Position numbers and translations under genes: made by a program. From Gigaspora rosea (Eukaryota; Glomeromycota; Glomeromycetes; Diversisporales; Gigasporaceae), in NCBI GenBank assembly GCA_003550325.1, contig QKWP01000071.1, forward strand, positions 129,455-193,454: DNA of 64,000 nt, read 5' to 3'. Position 1 is the stretch's first letter; each line of letters opens with the position of its first letter. This document shows, one piece after another, positions 12,601 to 24,860 of this stretch. The notes below the pieces were generated by a model. That model worked only from the letters and a program-made list of their open reading frames with translations. It was not told where the DNA came from and ran no database searches.

Positions 12601-13156
12601 TTGGACCAAATTTCCGACGGAAGAAAACAAAAAGTTTTTTGTTGGAGCGTGGGTAGAAGTACACAGGACCTACGGTTTCTACAAAGGTTAACTATTTGCG
12701 ATATCTAGTGACTCCTTTAATATATTCGGCATGCAAGCCAAAAGCGTTTTAGTACAAGATAACTGGCAGGAGGTGGCGCCCTTGTACGGAAAATTTTGGT
12801 GGAGTTATCATTTCCGCTCCGTCGACGAAGTAACCTATGACTATATAACGGGGAACAGCAAAAAAATGAGTTTTCCAACAATACTCTCCTGTAAATTTCT
12901 TACAAGTGATTCTGTTGTATCATCTTTTTCGCCTTCCTGCCTTTCTTCCAAAATTTTTGATAAAAAGTAGGGATTTGGTTTACCCCCTCCAAAAGATCAG
13001 CTGTTTACTTTTCCAAATTCGAACAGACCCAGTAGAATGCAACCACGTGACGTGTTTGTTTACGAATACGGTTTCGGTGCTACTTCATACGACGTGCTCA
13101 ATCGATATGGTATAGGGATATTTGAGGTTGGTCGTATAGTCGGAAGAAGATATTAA
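12587..13156 (+). pseudogene. Unknown host gene, degenerate, two exon blocks
   Basis: Block one (12,587-about 12,915) keeps one frame: FPTEENKKFFVGAWVEVHR, TYGFYKG, an in-frame TAA at 12,689-12,691, then SDSFNIFGMQAKSVLVQDNW, QEVAPLYGKFWWSYHFRSVD and EVTYDYITGNSKK. Block two starts after the acceptor AAAAGTAG (12,971) and runs to TAA at 13,154-13,156, containing QPRDVFVYEYGFGATSYDVL and RYGIGIFEVGRIVGRRY. GC content and codon use stand out from the flanks, so both blocks were protein-coding. The intron donor between them is uncertain (GTTGTA near 12,914, or GTAAAT at 12,891 in another phase). No start codon was found upstream. I do not recognise the family. The single stop suggests a recent pseudogene or an unmodelled short intron. 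Confidence 0.5.
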
Positions 13157-13159
13157 TTA

Positions 13160-13694
13160 AGGCGTAGCTTTAAAGTAGAGATATACAATAGTTGCATTTG
13201 TTATATAATTTTTATTCAACCTACCACAGGTTATAATAGTGTTTTCACTTTTCTTTTTTCCATTGGTTTTTGTTTCTTTTTCGTTAGACTAGCCTTCGTG
13301 CTTTACCATGTGGTTTTTTCTTTTTTGTTTTCTTCTTCCGTTTTTTCTTTTTTGTTTGTTTTTCTTTTTGTATCTCTCGTTTTCTTGGCTTGATATTTTT
13401 TTTATGTTTACCTCCTCTCCTTATTTTGTCCTTAGTAAATTCCTTGTTAGTTAAAGGAATATGAAGAAGAGAAGAAGCTATTATGGTGCGGCACTTAGGC
13501 TAGTTTATACATAGCCTCTAGTTTTTAGCTTGTCTTCAAATTAGTGTGGCAGGTTGTACTTGGGCACTTTTTACAGCAGCTGAGTAATGTCAGATTTGCA
13601 AATTGGAGTAAACAAGTGTATTATATAGCGATATACTTAGTATCTTAATAAAATACTGGTAAAACTGCCTAAGTGAAAAAAAAAATAATAATAA
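13160..13694. other. Pyrimidine-rich intergenic sequence
   Basis: 13,230-13,400 is dominated by T/C runs (TTTTCTTTTTTCCATTGG and similar). It may include the 3' flank of the preceding gene. No other feature was seen. Confidence 0.4.
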
Positions 13695-13700
13695 TAAAGT

Positions 13701-14473
13701 AAGGGTACTGCTATTTACACCATGGTTTTTGCTATTTTGCACCATGGATTTCATGTAACATTAGATCATCAATCAACCTTTTCTATTTGCACTATGATAT
13801 AGTTACACAAAAATTAAAAAATCTTATTTTGCACCTCTACATATTGTTAATCTACAAAAAAATATGAGTTTTTATTGGTACAACATGAAATAGTTCAAGG
13901 TTACACAAAATTGTAAAGATCTGGCCCGTATTATGTTAAGGCCTTAAAAATTAGGGTAAGGGTTGGCCCGTATTATAAAATTAGGGTTAGGGTTGGCCGC
14001 ATTATAAAATTAGATTAGCAGGCCTACTAGATAGGTTACCAAAATAAGACTTGTATAACATTACATTACATTAATGGCCCGAATAACTGTTAATCTACAA
14101 AAAAGGCGAGTTTTTATTGGTGCAACATGAAAATAGCCCAATGTTACACAAATTTGTAAAAATCTGGCCCGCATTATGTTAAGGCCTTAAAAAATTAGAA
14201 TAAGGGTTGGCCCGAATTATGAAATTAGGGTTAGGGTTGGCCCGCATTATAAAATTAGATTAGCAGGCCTAATAGATTACCAAAACAAGATTTGTATAAT
14301 GTTATGCAATATTAACAGCGCAAATAACTGTTACGGTAATCTACAAAAAAAGGCGAGTTTTATTGGTGCAACTTATATTACCATGGTGCAAATAGAAAGG
14401 TTGATTGATGATCTAATGTTACACAAAATCCATGGTACAAATAGCAAAACCATGGTGTAAATAGCAGTACCCT
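13701..14473. mobile_element. TIR element with internal direct repeat, 6-bp TSD
   Basis: Ends AGGGTACTGCTATTTACACC and its complement (GGTGTAAATAGCAGTACCCT) continue inward as arms of about 100 bp. The flanks 13,695-13,700 and 14,474-14,479 are both AAAGTA. The interior carries two direct copies of a block of about 200 bp containing ATCTGGCCCGTATTATGTTA and TTAGGGTTAGGGTTGG. Confidence 0.85.
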
Positions 14474-14531
14474 AAAGTAATACATTATCATTTGGTAATA
14501 GTTAATAAATTAATGATTTAACAGGCTAGTA

Positions 14532-15060
14532 CCGTATATCGCTAAAAATAAGCTACCTTCTAAAATAAGCTACCCCCAGTTTTGATCCAAAAACGTCAAA
14601 ACGGCTTTGACCTGAAAATAAGCTACCCTCTTTGTCGCACCAAAAGATAATTAACAAAATTTTTAGTTCTAAAAATAAGCTAACCCTATGATCGATTAAT
14701 GTATAATCTGCTGAACAAGGTTACTTATGCAACTTTAATCGATTTGCTTAGTAAAATTTAGACTTTACTATGTAGTGATTATAATCAATTGACCAAAAAT
14801 CGCTTTATAAGTTACTCCCGATTTTTTTTGCATATTTATTTATTGTTTATTACATATTTATTTATCATCTACAGTTATTTATTTATTGTCTACAGCATAT
14901 TTATTTATTTATTTTACTTGTTAAAGTTTTGTATTCGAGAATAAGTTACCCTTTATTATGCTTTAAATACTTAAAATAGTAAATAACTGAAAATAAGCTA
15001 CACGGTTTTTTTTTGGTAAAAATCAGCAAAAAAAGGTAGGTTATTTTCGGCAACATATGG
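14532..15060. mobile_element. TIR element, TA target, AAAATAAGCTACC motifs
   Basis: Left end CCGTATATCGCTAAAAATAA and right end TTATTTTCGGCAACATATGG are imperfectly inverted and flanked by TA. AAAATAAGCTACC recurs about five times inside. Confidence 0.7.
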
Positions 15061-15062
15061 TA

Positions 15063-15766
15063 TTTAGTAATTAGCTTAGCTAACTAAATTAGAGATGAAT
15101 ATTTGTAGCATATAAAGCATGTTGAAAAAGGAAAGATTATAATTTTCTTATAATTGTTACTATTATATAGTATTAATTTTAACTTAAATTAATTAAACTT
15201 CTCTATATAAGAGTAAAGTGTACATTTATCATTTTATATATAAAATCGATGGTCATTTTTTGTATAACAAATTATATAGTAATACAACTCTGTTTGGGTA
15301 ATTACCTGTTTTAGAAATATTTTACTATTTGTTTTTTGTATAACTCTAACAAATTGAAGCTTCCCAGCAAATTTAGCTATATAAAGAAGTATATTTTTTA
15401 AAATAATACAACTGCTAAAGATTTTACTACTATAAATAGAAGGTTTAATCTGTATATTGCCAAATTTTGGTAAAGATTAATAGTAGTTTTAAAACCTCTT
15501 ATTAGAGTGTATTTCAAATTTTGCATAAAATTCCAATGTACCACCAAAATCAAATAATAAATGATCTACATACACTCTACCCTTAAAAGCTAATAATAGG
15601 AAGAATTCGATTGAGACATGGATAGATAAGAATTATTTAAGGATGTTAACAATTTTATGAGAACTAGTTAAGGCATTAATGAATATAAGAAAATTGTTTA
15701 AAAAAGCTATATAATTATTATATTATATAATATTAATATAATTCATAAAATATTTGCTTTTATTAT
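15063..15766. other. AT-rich intergenic, nothing recognised
   Basis: No gene, RNA or inverted pair could be supported. Confidence 0.5.
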
Positions 15767-15781
15767 AAAAATGATTTTAAT

Positions 15782-16984
15782 TTTTTTTTTTTTTTTTTTT
15801 TTNNNNNNNNNNNNNNNNNNNNNNNNNNNNNNNNNNNNNNNNNNNNNNNNNNNNNNNNNNNNNNNNNNNNNNNNNNNNNNNNNNNNNNNNNNNNNNNNNN
15901 NNNNNNNNNNNNNNNNNNNNNNNNNNNNNNNNNNNNNNNNNNNNNNNNNNNNNNNNNNNNNNNNNNNNNNNNNNNNNNNNNNNNNNNNNNNNNNNNNNNN
16001 NNNNNNNNNNNNNNNNNNNNNNNNNNNNNNNNNNNNNNNNNNNNNNNNNNNNNNNNNNNNNNNNNNNNNNNNNNNNNNNNNNNNNNNNNNNNNNNNNNNN
16101 NNNNNNNNNNNNNNNNNNNNNNNNNNNNNNNNNNNNNNNNNNNNNNNNNNNNNNNNNNNNNNNNNNNNNNNNNNNNNNNNNNNNNNNNNNNNNNNNNNNN
16201 NNNNNNNNNNNNNNNNNNNNNNNNNNNNNNNNNNNNNNNNNNNNNNNNNNNNNNNNNNNNNNNNNNNNNNNNNNNNNNNNNNNNNNNNNNNNNNNNNNNN
16301 NNNNNNNNNNNNNNNNNNNNNNNNNNNNNNNNNNNNNNNNNNNNNNNNNNNNNNNNNNNNNNNNNNNNNNNNNNNNNNNNNNNAGGCAAGCAACTTGCAG
16401 TCAGGGGATACCCAACCGCTACCATTACCTACTTCTGCCCTTATAAGGTTCGCTCCAACCCCGGTACCCACTATCACTTTCCTACCGGTCCTTCACCGTT
16501 TTCCCAGACTTCCAATCTAGTTGGCCTGGAAGGGTTGATCTACCTGGCATTAGGTGCCATTATGGTTTTTCTCCCCTTGGTCCCCAATTCCTCAACATGG
16601 GTCCTTTTCCTCCAGTGCGCTCCGGCGGCCAGGTTGGTAGACCTTGTCCCCAAGGACAACGTCCGGTTCCTCAGTTTCAGTCCAATATTCCAGTTTTGGT
16701 TAGCACCGTCAAAGATCAGAGCTACCTCTTTACTCGGGACTTGCCAAATAGGTTTCTGTTTCTCCGGTTCCTTGGATTTGTCTGTGTTATGAGACACAAC
16801 TTCGCCCAAAGCTCCCATTCAAGATGGTAACCAAGGACTACAGGTGATGTACCCAACCGATCGACAAGAAACAGTTACCGGAACACAGGTCTATTTTTTC
16901 AAAAGCGTCGCCAGTGGGATTTGAACTCAAGACCTGCCACTTGGGGGTGACAACTTACCAACTTCCCTAAGTCGCCACACCCTT
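15782..16984 (-). mobile_element. tRNA-headed poly(A) retroposon (SINE-like), with 15-bp TSD
   Basis: Read on the minus strand. It begins GGGTGTGGCGACTTAGGGAA (A box TGGCGACTTAGG, about 16,975) and carries a B box GAGTTCAAATCC (about 16,917-16,928). It ends in a poly(A) of at least 21 (plus-strand T run 15,782-15,802). The flanks 15,767-15,781 and 16,985-16,999 are both AAAAATGATTTTAAT, a perfect 15-bp target-site duplication, which shows target-primed retroposition. The body is far GC-richer than its surroundings and has open frames on both strands, none recognised. About 581 bases in the middle are unsequenced, so an internal coding part cannot be excluded. The perfect duplication suggests a young insertion. 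Confidence 0.85.
15803..16383. other. Assembly gap (Ns)
   Basis: A run of about 581 N inside the retroposon, next to its poly(A). Apparent long open frames across it are artefacts. Confidence 0.99.
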
Positions 16985-17112
16985 AAAAATGATTTTAATA
17001 ATATGTAATAATAATAAATAATAGATTGATTTTTAATTAAACAAAAAAACAGTATAAAATGTAATTTTTTTTGGAAGAAATTTATAGTATATTTGTTAAA
17101 ATTTAAAAAAAT

Positions 17113-20100
17113 AAGGTAGCGACTTTTATCCTTGATTTTTTGGAGGGAGGGGTTAGAGGAATTATCAGGTGATAGTTTTATTAGCCAATCAAAATTGCCC
17201 AAAATAACTATATAAATTTTTAATAATAATAATTAAAAATATTAAAATTTTATTTTATATTAATCTCTGAAAATGATTTGCACTAAGTAAACTATCAAAT
17301 CGGCATAATTATTTTTAGAGAACTGTTATTGCCACCCCCTATTTTTGTTAATGCCACCCATCCGGCCTCTAGTCCTACTTCCAGCCTACTTCCAGCCTGA
17401 ATTATGTGACCCAAGCAACAAAACAAGATCACATGACCAATAAAAATTTTGCTCAAAGCTATTTAGTTACACAAAATTGTGGTGCTTAGTTGGTGTAACC
17501 TTATTATCCAATCAAATTATAGTACCGGAATCATAAGATTTTATAGAATTTTATTAATAAAATACTATAAAATCTAATAATTCACGAAATTTTACTAATT
17601 AATACTAATATTATGCACTAAGTAAACTTGTTAAGCACCAAAAAATACATCAGAGCGGCATGATTATTTTTATTTTACTCGAAATTTAGAGAATAGATGC
17701 ATAATTTTGGATTTTTGATCAAAAAAGTCAAATTTAAGCATCTTTTTTCCAAATTTCAAGTAAAATGAAAACAATTCTGCTGTTTTAATGTATTTTTAGA
17801 TGCTGAACAAGTTTACTTAGTGCATAAAGTTAGAATTAATTAGTAAAATTTTGTGAATCATAAGATTTTATAGAATTTTATTAATAAGATTCTATAAAAT
17901 CTTATAATTCATAAATTTTTTATTAATAAATTCTAACATTATGCACTAAGTAAACTTGTAGAGCATCTAAATATACACCAAATCGGCATAATTATTTTTA
18001 TTTTACTTGAAATTTGGAGAATAGATGCATAATTTTGGATTTTTGATCAAAAAAGTCAAAATTATGCATCTATTCTCCAAATCTTAAGTAAAATAAAAAC
18101 AATTCTGCTGTTTTGATGTATTTTTAGATGCTTTATAAGCTTACTTAGTGCATCAATTTAGAATTAATTAGTAAAATTTTGTGAATCATAAGATTTTATA
18201 GAATTTTATTAATAAAATTCTATAAAATCTTATAATTCACAAATTTTTATTAATTAATTCTAACAAAATGCACTAAGTAAACTTGTTCAGCACCTAAAAA
18301 TACATTAAATCGGCAGGGTTGTTTTTATTTTACTTGAAATTTGGAGAAAAGATGCATAATTTTGGATTTTTGATCAAAAAAGTCAAATTTAAGCATCTTA
18401 TCTCCAAATTTCAAGTAAAATAAAAACAACCCTGCCGATTTAATGTATTTTTAGGTGCTGAACAAGTTTACTTAGTGCATTAAGTTAGAATTAATTAGTA
18501 AAATTTTGTGAATCATAAGATTTTATAGAATTTTATTAATAAAATTCTATAAAATCTTATAATTCACAAATTTTTATTAATTAATTCTAACAAAATGCAC
18601 TAAGTAAACTTGTTCAGCACCTAAAAATACATTAAATCGGCAGGGTTGTTTTTATTTTACTTGAAATTTGGAGAAAAGATGCATAATTTTGGATTTTTGA
18701 TCAAAAAAGTCAAATTTAAGCATCTTTTCTCCAAATTTCAAGTAAAATAAAAACAACCCTGCCGATTTAATGTATTTTTAGGTGCTGAACAAGTTTACTT
18801 AGTGCATTAAGTTAGAATTAATTAGTAAAATTTTGTGAATCATAAGATTTTATAGAATTTTATTAATAAAATTCTATAAAATCTTATAATTCACAAATTT
18901 TTATTAATTAATTCTAACAAAATGCACTAAGTAAACTTGTTCAGCACCTAAAAATACATTAAATCGGCAGGGTTGTTTTTATTTTACTTGAAATTTGGAG
19001 AAAAGATGCATAATTTTGGATTTTTGATCAAAAAAGTCAAATTTAAGCATCTTTTCTCCAAATTTCAAGTAAAATAAAAACAACCCTGCCGATTTAATGT
19101 ATTTTTAGGTGCTGAACAAGTTTACTTAGTGCATTAAGTTAGAATTAATTAGTAAAATTTTGTGAATCATAAGATTTTATAGAATTTTATTAATAAAATT
19201 CTATAAAATCTTATAATTCACAAATTTTTATTAATTAATTCTAACAAAATGCACTAAGTAAACTTGTTCAGCACCTAAAAATACATTAAATCGGCAGGGT
19301 TGTTTTTATTTTACTTGAAATTTGGAGAAAAGATGCATAATTTTGGATTTTTGATCAAAAAAGTCAAATTTAAGCATCTTTTCTCCAAATTTCAAGTAAA
19401 ATAAAAACAACCCTGCCGATTTAATGTATTTTTAGGTGCTGAACAAGTTTACTTAGTGCATTAAGTTAGAATTAATTAGTAAAATTTTGTGAATCATAAG
19501 ATTTTATAGAATTTTATTAATAAAATTCTATAAAATCTTATAATTCACAAATTTTTATTAATTAATTCTAACAAAATGCACTAAGTAAACTTGTTCAGCA
19601 CCTAAAAATACATTAAATCGGCAGGGTTGTTTTTATTTTACTTGAAATTTGGAGAATAGATGCATAATTTTGGATTTTTGATCAAAAAAGTCAAATTTAA
19701 GCATCTTTTCTCCAAATTTCAAGTAAAATAAAAACAACCCTGCCGATTTAATGTATTTTTAGGTGCTGAACAAGTTTACTTAGTGCATTAAGTTAGAATT
19801 AATTAGTAAAATTTTGTGAATCATAAGATTTTATAGAATTTTATTAATAAAATTCTATAAAATCTTATAATTCACAAATTTTTATTAATTAATTCTAACT
19901 TTATGCACTAAGTAAACATGTACAGCACCTAAAAATACATCAAATCGGCAGAGTTATTTTTATTTTACTTGAAATTTGGAGAATAGATGCATAATTTTGG
20001 ATTTTTGATCAAAAAAGTCAAATTTAAGCATCTTTTCTCCAAATTTCAAGTAAAATGAAAACAATTCTGCTGATTTAATGTATTTTTAGATGCTGAACAA

Positions 20101-22833
20101 GTTTACTTAGTGCATAAAGTTAGAATTAATTAGTAAAATTTTGTGAATCATAAGATTTTATAGAATTTTATTAATAAAATTCTATAAAATCTTATTATTC
20201 ACAAAATTTTTATTAATTAAACCTAACATTATGAACTAAGTAAACTTGTTCAGAATCTAAAAGTACACCAAATCGGCATAATTATTTTTATTTTACCTGA
20301 AGTTTGGAGAATAGATGCATTATTTTGGATTTTTGATCAAAAAGTCAAATTTAAGCATCTTTTATCCAAATTTCAAGTAAATGAAAATAATTTTGCCGAT
20401 TTGGTGTATTTTTAGATGCTAAACAAGTTCACTTAGTGCATAAAGTCAGAATTAATTAGCAAAATTTGTTAATCATAAGAGAATTTTTTTAATAAAATTC
20501 TATAAAATCTTATAATTCATAAATTTTTATTAATAAATTCTAACTTTATGCACTAAGTAAACTTGTAGAGCATCTAAAAATACATCAAAATGGCAGAACT
20601 GTTTTTATTTTACTTAAGATTTGGAGAATATATGCATAATTTTGGATTATTGATCAAAAAGTCAAATTTAAGCATCTTTTTTCCAAATTTAAAGTAAAAT
20701 AAAAATAATTATGCCGATTTTGATGTATTTTTTAGATGCTAAACAAGTTTACTTAGTGCATAAAGTTAGAATTAACTAGTGAAATTTTGTTAATCATAAG
20801 ATTTTATAGAATTTTATTAATAAAATTCTATAAAATCTTATTATTCAGTAAAATTTACTAATTATTCTAACTTTATGCACTAAGTAAGCTTGTAGAGCAT
20901 CCAAAACTACCTGTACATTAAAATGGCAGAATTGTTTTTATTTTACTTAAGATTTGGAGAAAAGATGCATAATTTTGACTTTTTTGATCAAAAATCCAAA
21001 ATTATGCATCTATTCTCCAAATTTCAAGTAAAATAAAAATAATCATGCTAATTTGGTGTATTTTTAGATGCTCTACAAGTTTACTTAGTGCATAAAGTTA
21101 GAATTTATTAATATTAATAAAAATTTATGATTATAAGATTTTATAGAATTTTATTAATAAAATTCTATAAAATCTTATGATTCACAAAATTTTACTAATT
21201 AATTCTAACTTTATGCACTAAGTAAACTTGTTCAGCATCTAAAAATACATTAAAACAGCAGAATTGTTTTCATTTTACTTGAAATTTGGAGAAAAGATGC
21301 TTAAATTTGACTTTTCTGATCAAAAAGTATCTATTCTCTAAATTTCAAGTAAAATAAAAATAATTATGCCAATCTGATATATTTTTGTGTGCTTAACAAG
21401 CTTACTTAGTGCATAATGTTAGAATTAATTAGTAAAATTTTGTGAATTTTAAGTTTTTATAGAATTTTATTAATAAAATTCTATAAATCTTATGATTCCA
21501 GTACTATAATTTGATTGGATAATAATGTTACACAAACTATGCACCACAAATTTGTATTACTAAGTAATTTGGACAAAATTTTTATTAGTCATGTGATCTT
21601 GTTTTGTGGCTTGGGTCACATGATTTAGGCCGGAGGCCGGATGTAACAAAATAGGGGGTGGTAATAACAGTTTCCTTATTTTTTTTTTTACTTGAATTTT
21701 AGATATTAGATGCATAATTTTTGATTTTTGATCAAAAAAGTCAAATTTAAGCATCTTTTTTCCAAATTTCAAGTAAAATAAAAAAGTTTCTGCTGATTTA
21801 ATATATTTTTAGATGCTGAACAAGTTTACTTAGTGCATAAAGTTAGAATTAATTAGTAAAATTTTGTGAATCATAAGATTTTATAGAATTTTATTAATAA
21901 AATTCTATAAAATCTTATAATTCACAAAATTTTACTAATTAATTCTAACTTTATGCACTAAGTAAACTTGTTTAGCATCTAAAAATACATCAAATCGGCA
22001 TAATTATTTTTATTTTACTTGAAATTTAGAAATTAGATACATAATTTTTGATTTTTGATCAAAAAAGTCAAATTTAAGCATCTTTTCTCCAAATTTCAAG
22101 TAAAAATAAAAAATAATTATGCCGATTTGATGTATTTTTAGATGTTAAACAAGTTTACTTAGTGCATAAAGTTAGAAGTTATTAATAAAAATTTGCAAAT
22201 TATAAGATTTTATAGAATTTTATTAATAAAATTCTATAAAATCTTATGATTCACAAAATATTACCAATTAATTCTAACTTTATGCACTAAGTAAACTTGT
22301 GCAGCATCTATAAATACATTAAATCGGCATAATCTTTTTTATTTTACTTGAAATTTGGAGAAAAGATGCTTAAATTTGCTTTTTGATCAAAAATCAAAAA
22401 TTATACATCTAATATCTAAAATTCAAGTAAATAAAAATAATTATGCCGATTTGATGTATATTTGGATGCTATACAAGCTTACTTAGTGCATAAAGTTAGA
22501 ATTATTTAATAAAAATTTGTGAATTATAAGATTTTATAGAATTTTATTAATAAAATATTATACAATCTTATGATTAACAAAATTTTACTAATTAATTTTA
22601 ACTTCATACATTAAGTAAACTTGTTCAGCGCCAAAATATACATATAAATATATTCAAACTAAGACCAGCCTGCAGACTATGGACCAAATCTGGACCAAAC
22701 TCAGACTTGACTAAGTTTGGTTTGGGTCCGGTTTGTATATATTATTAGCTTGAATTTGATTGGCTAGTTTGGTATCAGGTGGGGGGTACCCTCTTAAGAG
22801 GTGGAAATCACCTGATAAATGTCTCTACCCTAA
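17113..22833. mobile_element. Large composite element with long TIRs around a palindromic satellite
   Basis: Inner TIRs of about 200 bp are at 17,322-17,545 and 21,495-21,690. They share AAACAAGATCACATG, the CCTCC/GGAGG region and GTACTATAATTTGATTGGAT, in opposite orientation. A weaker outer pair with ATCAGGTGAT and TAGCCAATCAAA lies near 17,150-17,210 and 22,765-22,830. Satellite units continue past the inner right TIR to 22,630, so the inner TIR lies inside the array. No coding sequence was seen in 5.7 kb. Confidence 0.65.
17550..22630. repeat. 327-bp palindromic satellite array
   Basis: The monomer consists of mirrored halves (TTACTTGAAATTTGGAGAAAAGATGC ... and its complement; CAGGGTTGTTTTTATTTTAC and its complement). 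CAAAATGCAC recurs at 18,264, 18,591, 18,918 and 19,245, giving an exact 327-bp period. Monomers from about 18.26 to 19.9 kb are almost identical, while those toward both edges are progressively diverged. That is the usual sign of recent amplification in the array centre. Confidence 0.9.
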
Positions 22834-22839
22834 ACAAAA

Positions 22840-23275
22840 AAGTTTTTATTGCTATGTTTTTTTGAGATGGTTTTTAAAATATTCAATATGTATATAAAAA
22901 ATTTTTATCTAGTAATAATTGAAACAATATATAGTATTTTTAACTTGATGCTTTATAGATCATTTATTTTATCTAGTATTTGCCCAATATTCATACTCCC
23001 AAATAAAAAAATTGCAGGTTGCTTATACTAAATATAATAATTAAAAGATTTTACATATTAATATTGGTTTATTACAATATACTTTATATTTAATTTCTTT
23101 ACTATTTAGCTTGCTTATTTCTTTAATTTCTTTCTTGCATTAATTACAATTATACCTGAGTCATAAACAAAAAGCAGTCAAATTGAACTACTTCAGTAAT
23201 AAATTTATGCACTTTTAATATGACTAATATTTTGAAATACAAATGAATAGAGTACAGTGGGATTATTTTACTTAC
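22840..23275. other. AT-rich intergenic, no supported gene
   Basis: A 60-codon hydrophobic open frame at 22,849-23,031 has no supporting splice, repeat or homology evidence and is not called. Confidence 0.4.
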
Positions 23276-23400
23276 TTTATCAATGGGTCGGGAAAGCCAC
23301 CAATTATGGCAAAAAACTCCAAAATGCAAGCTTTCATTTTAAATACCACAAGAAAGTAATGAAGTTGTACATTCTTTGTGTTTTGGTATATAAAAAATGT
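23276..23400 (-). CDS. Possible exon of unknown gene
   Basis: On the minus strand an open frame of about 40 codons begins after CACTAG and ends at GATAAA|GTAAGT. It includes VQLHYFLVVFKMKACILEFF and AIIGGFPDPLIK. The acceptor and the strong GTAAGT donor make an exon plausible. There are no neighbours in frame and no family recognition. Confidence 0.25.
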
Positions 23401-23521
23401 CTAGTGAACTTTTGTAGATTCTAATACATGTTCAAAACTATTAAGTTAATTATCCCTGCATTTTAATATTAAAATTTACTGATCTGCATATAGATCACAA
23501 ATTAAAGTTTATAATTATACA

Positions 23522-24192
23522 CTTCCTATAAGAAAATTGGACTGGATCAGCACAGGTTGCATCAGATAGGCATGGGCATTTGTGGCACAGGTCAAGATCC
23601 AGATTTGTACAGGTATAATCCGAATTGATATGGATTCTATGGATTGTATAGAACTGTATGCCTATGCAAATTGGACCATAAATGGCTTGGGTTTTGTAGC
23701 AGTTTATTAGTCAAATTAGCACAGGATTTGGCACAGTTAATGAATGTAAATTTATGTGCTTCTGCGATAATGATGTGGATTAACTATTAAAACATAATTT
23801 ACATAAGTAATCAATATAAAATAAACAAGCTAGCTGTATATAAAGCAAAATTTTGTAAGGAAATTTTTTTGTTAAGGCATACAAGGAAGCTTCATTAGTG
23901 AAATTATAAGATATTGCTCTTTTTTTAAAGAAAATCCTTTACTGATCTTCCACTCTTCACGAAATGAGACAATATGTATTACAAGCCAACATGTATATAA
24001 CATATACATATGTGTTATCTAAATGTGCCATTTTATATAACATGATATTATGTGCCACCTTGCTATATTGTCTGTACCATTTTTACCGTGCTATTCTGTA
24101 AAGCATTTTTGTGTGTACTACAAGATCTGTGCCATTTCAAGTATTCTCGACACCAACCTGTACCACAATTCATACTACTTTTCTTATAGGAA
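23522..24192. mobile_element. TIR element inserted at a microexon position of locus copy 3
   Basis: Ends TTCCTATAAGAAAA and TTTTCTTATAGGAA are perfect 14-bp inverted repeats, with weaker similarity inward (CACAGG motifs). Read on the minus strand, it sits directly after the intron end ATATTCTTAG. It is followed by GTGTATAATTATAAAC, which matches the start of the next intron in C1. It therefore occupies the place of microexon 2. Confidence 0.8.
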
Positions 24193-24860
24193 CTAAGAAT
24201 ATTTTTGTAAAATAAAGATTTTAAATTTATAAAGCTATAAGTTTATATAAAATATAATAAAGTTAATACTTAATCACTAAATTTAAAAAAAAGTAAATAT
24301 ATAAGGGCAAATCTATTTGTAACTGTGGTTACAGTTCTGAGCCAATCAAATTGCTAGATTAGATATAACAAAAAAATTCAAAAAATTACAAATCGCAATA
24401 ACTTCAAATTGTATCTATAAAACCAATATTTTTTTTAGCTAAAAATGCTTCTTAAGGTATTTTATTATATAATAAATTCTTCTAACTCTAAATCTAACCC
24501 TAACCCTAACTAGTTACTATTACTACTAGTGACAAGCACATTTTTTCAATATATAAAATTAGCAAAATTTATAAAATAAAAATTTATTAAGTTTGAGTCG
24601 CCTTTAAGGCCATGCGAAGTTAATTTTTCATTTTGCATTACATGGAATTAAAATATTGGTCATTAGTCAATTTTTTTTAATGTTAATGTCGTCAAAGAAA
24701 AATTAATCTTGGGTTTACAATTTTATTTGTTGCTGACATATTTTAATTAGTAAATTATAAATTTAAAAGCTGAAGCCTAGTTTTCCCTTGGAATTCAATC
24801 GAATAATTCTGGAAAATTATAGGTAATACAGCATAGCAGGATTTATTATAATTGGCTGAT
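24193..24860 (-). repeat. Locus copy 3: homolog of the start of the microexon array and its upstream flank
   Basis: The minus strand matches 35,080-35,475 and 52,240-52,620: ATAATTTTCCAGAATTATTC, ATATGTCAGCAACAA, then the AAATTTAG acceptor and the first array intron (ACTTATAGCTTTATAAATTT to ATATTCTTAG). The first donor is TTAAGT instead of GTAAGT, and the trinucleotide is TGA instead of AGA. An insertion at about 24,307-24,570 with telomere-like CTAACCCTAACCCTAAC is absent from C1 and C2. Confidence 0.8.

Noticed and set aside
15743-16520. Long open frames over the N block on both strands
   Set aside because: They exist only because Ns are not stops. The real sequence at each end is a poly(A) and the retroposon body.
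16540-16818. 92-codon open frame in the retroposon (minus) and overlapping plus-strand frames
   Set aside because: Frames are open on both strands of a GC-rich body, with no family signal. Kept only as part of the element.
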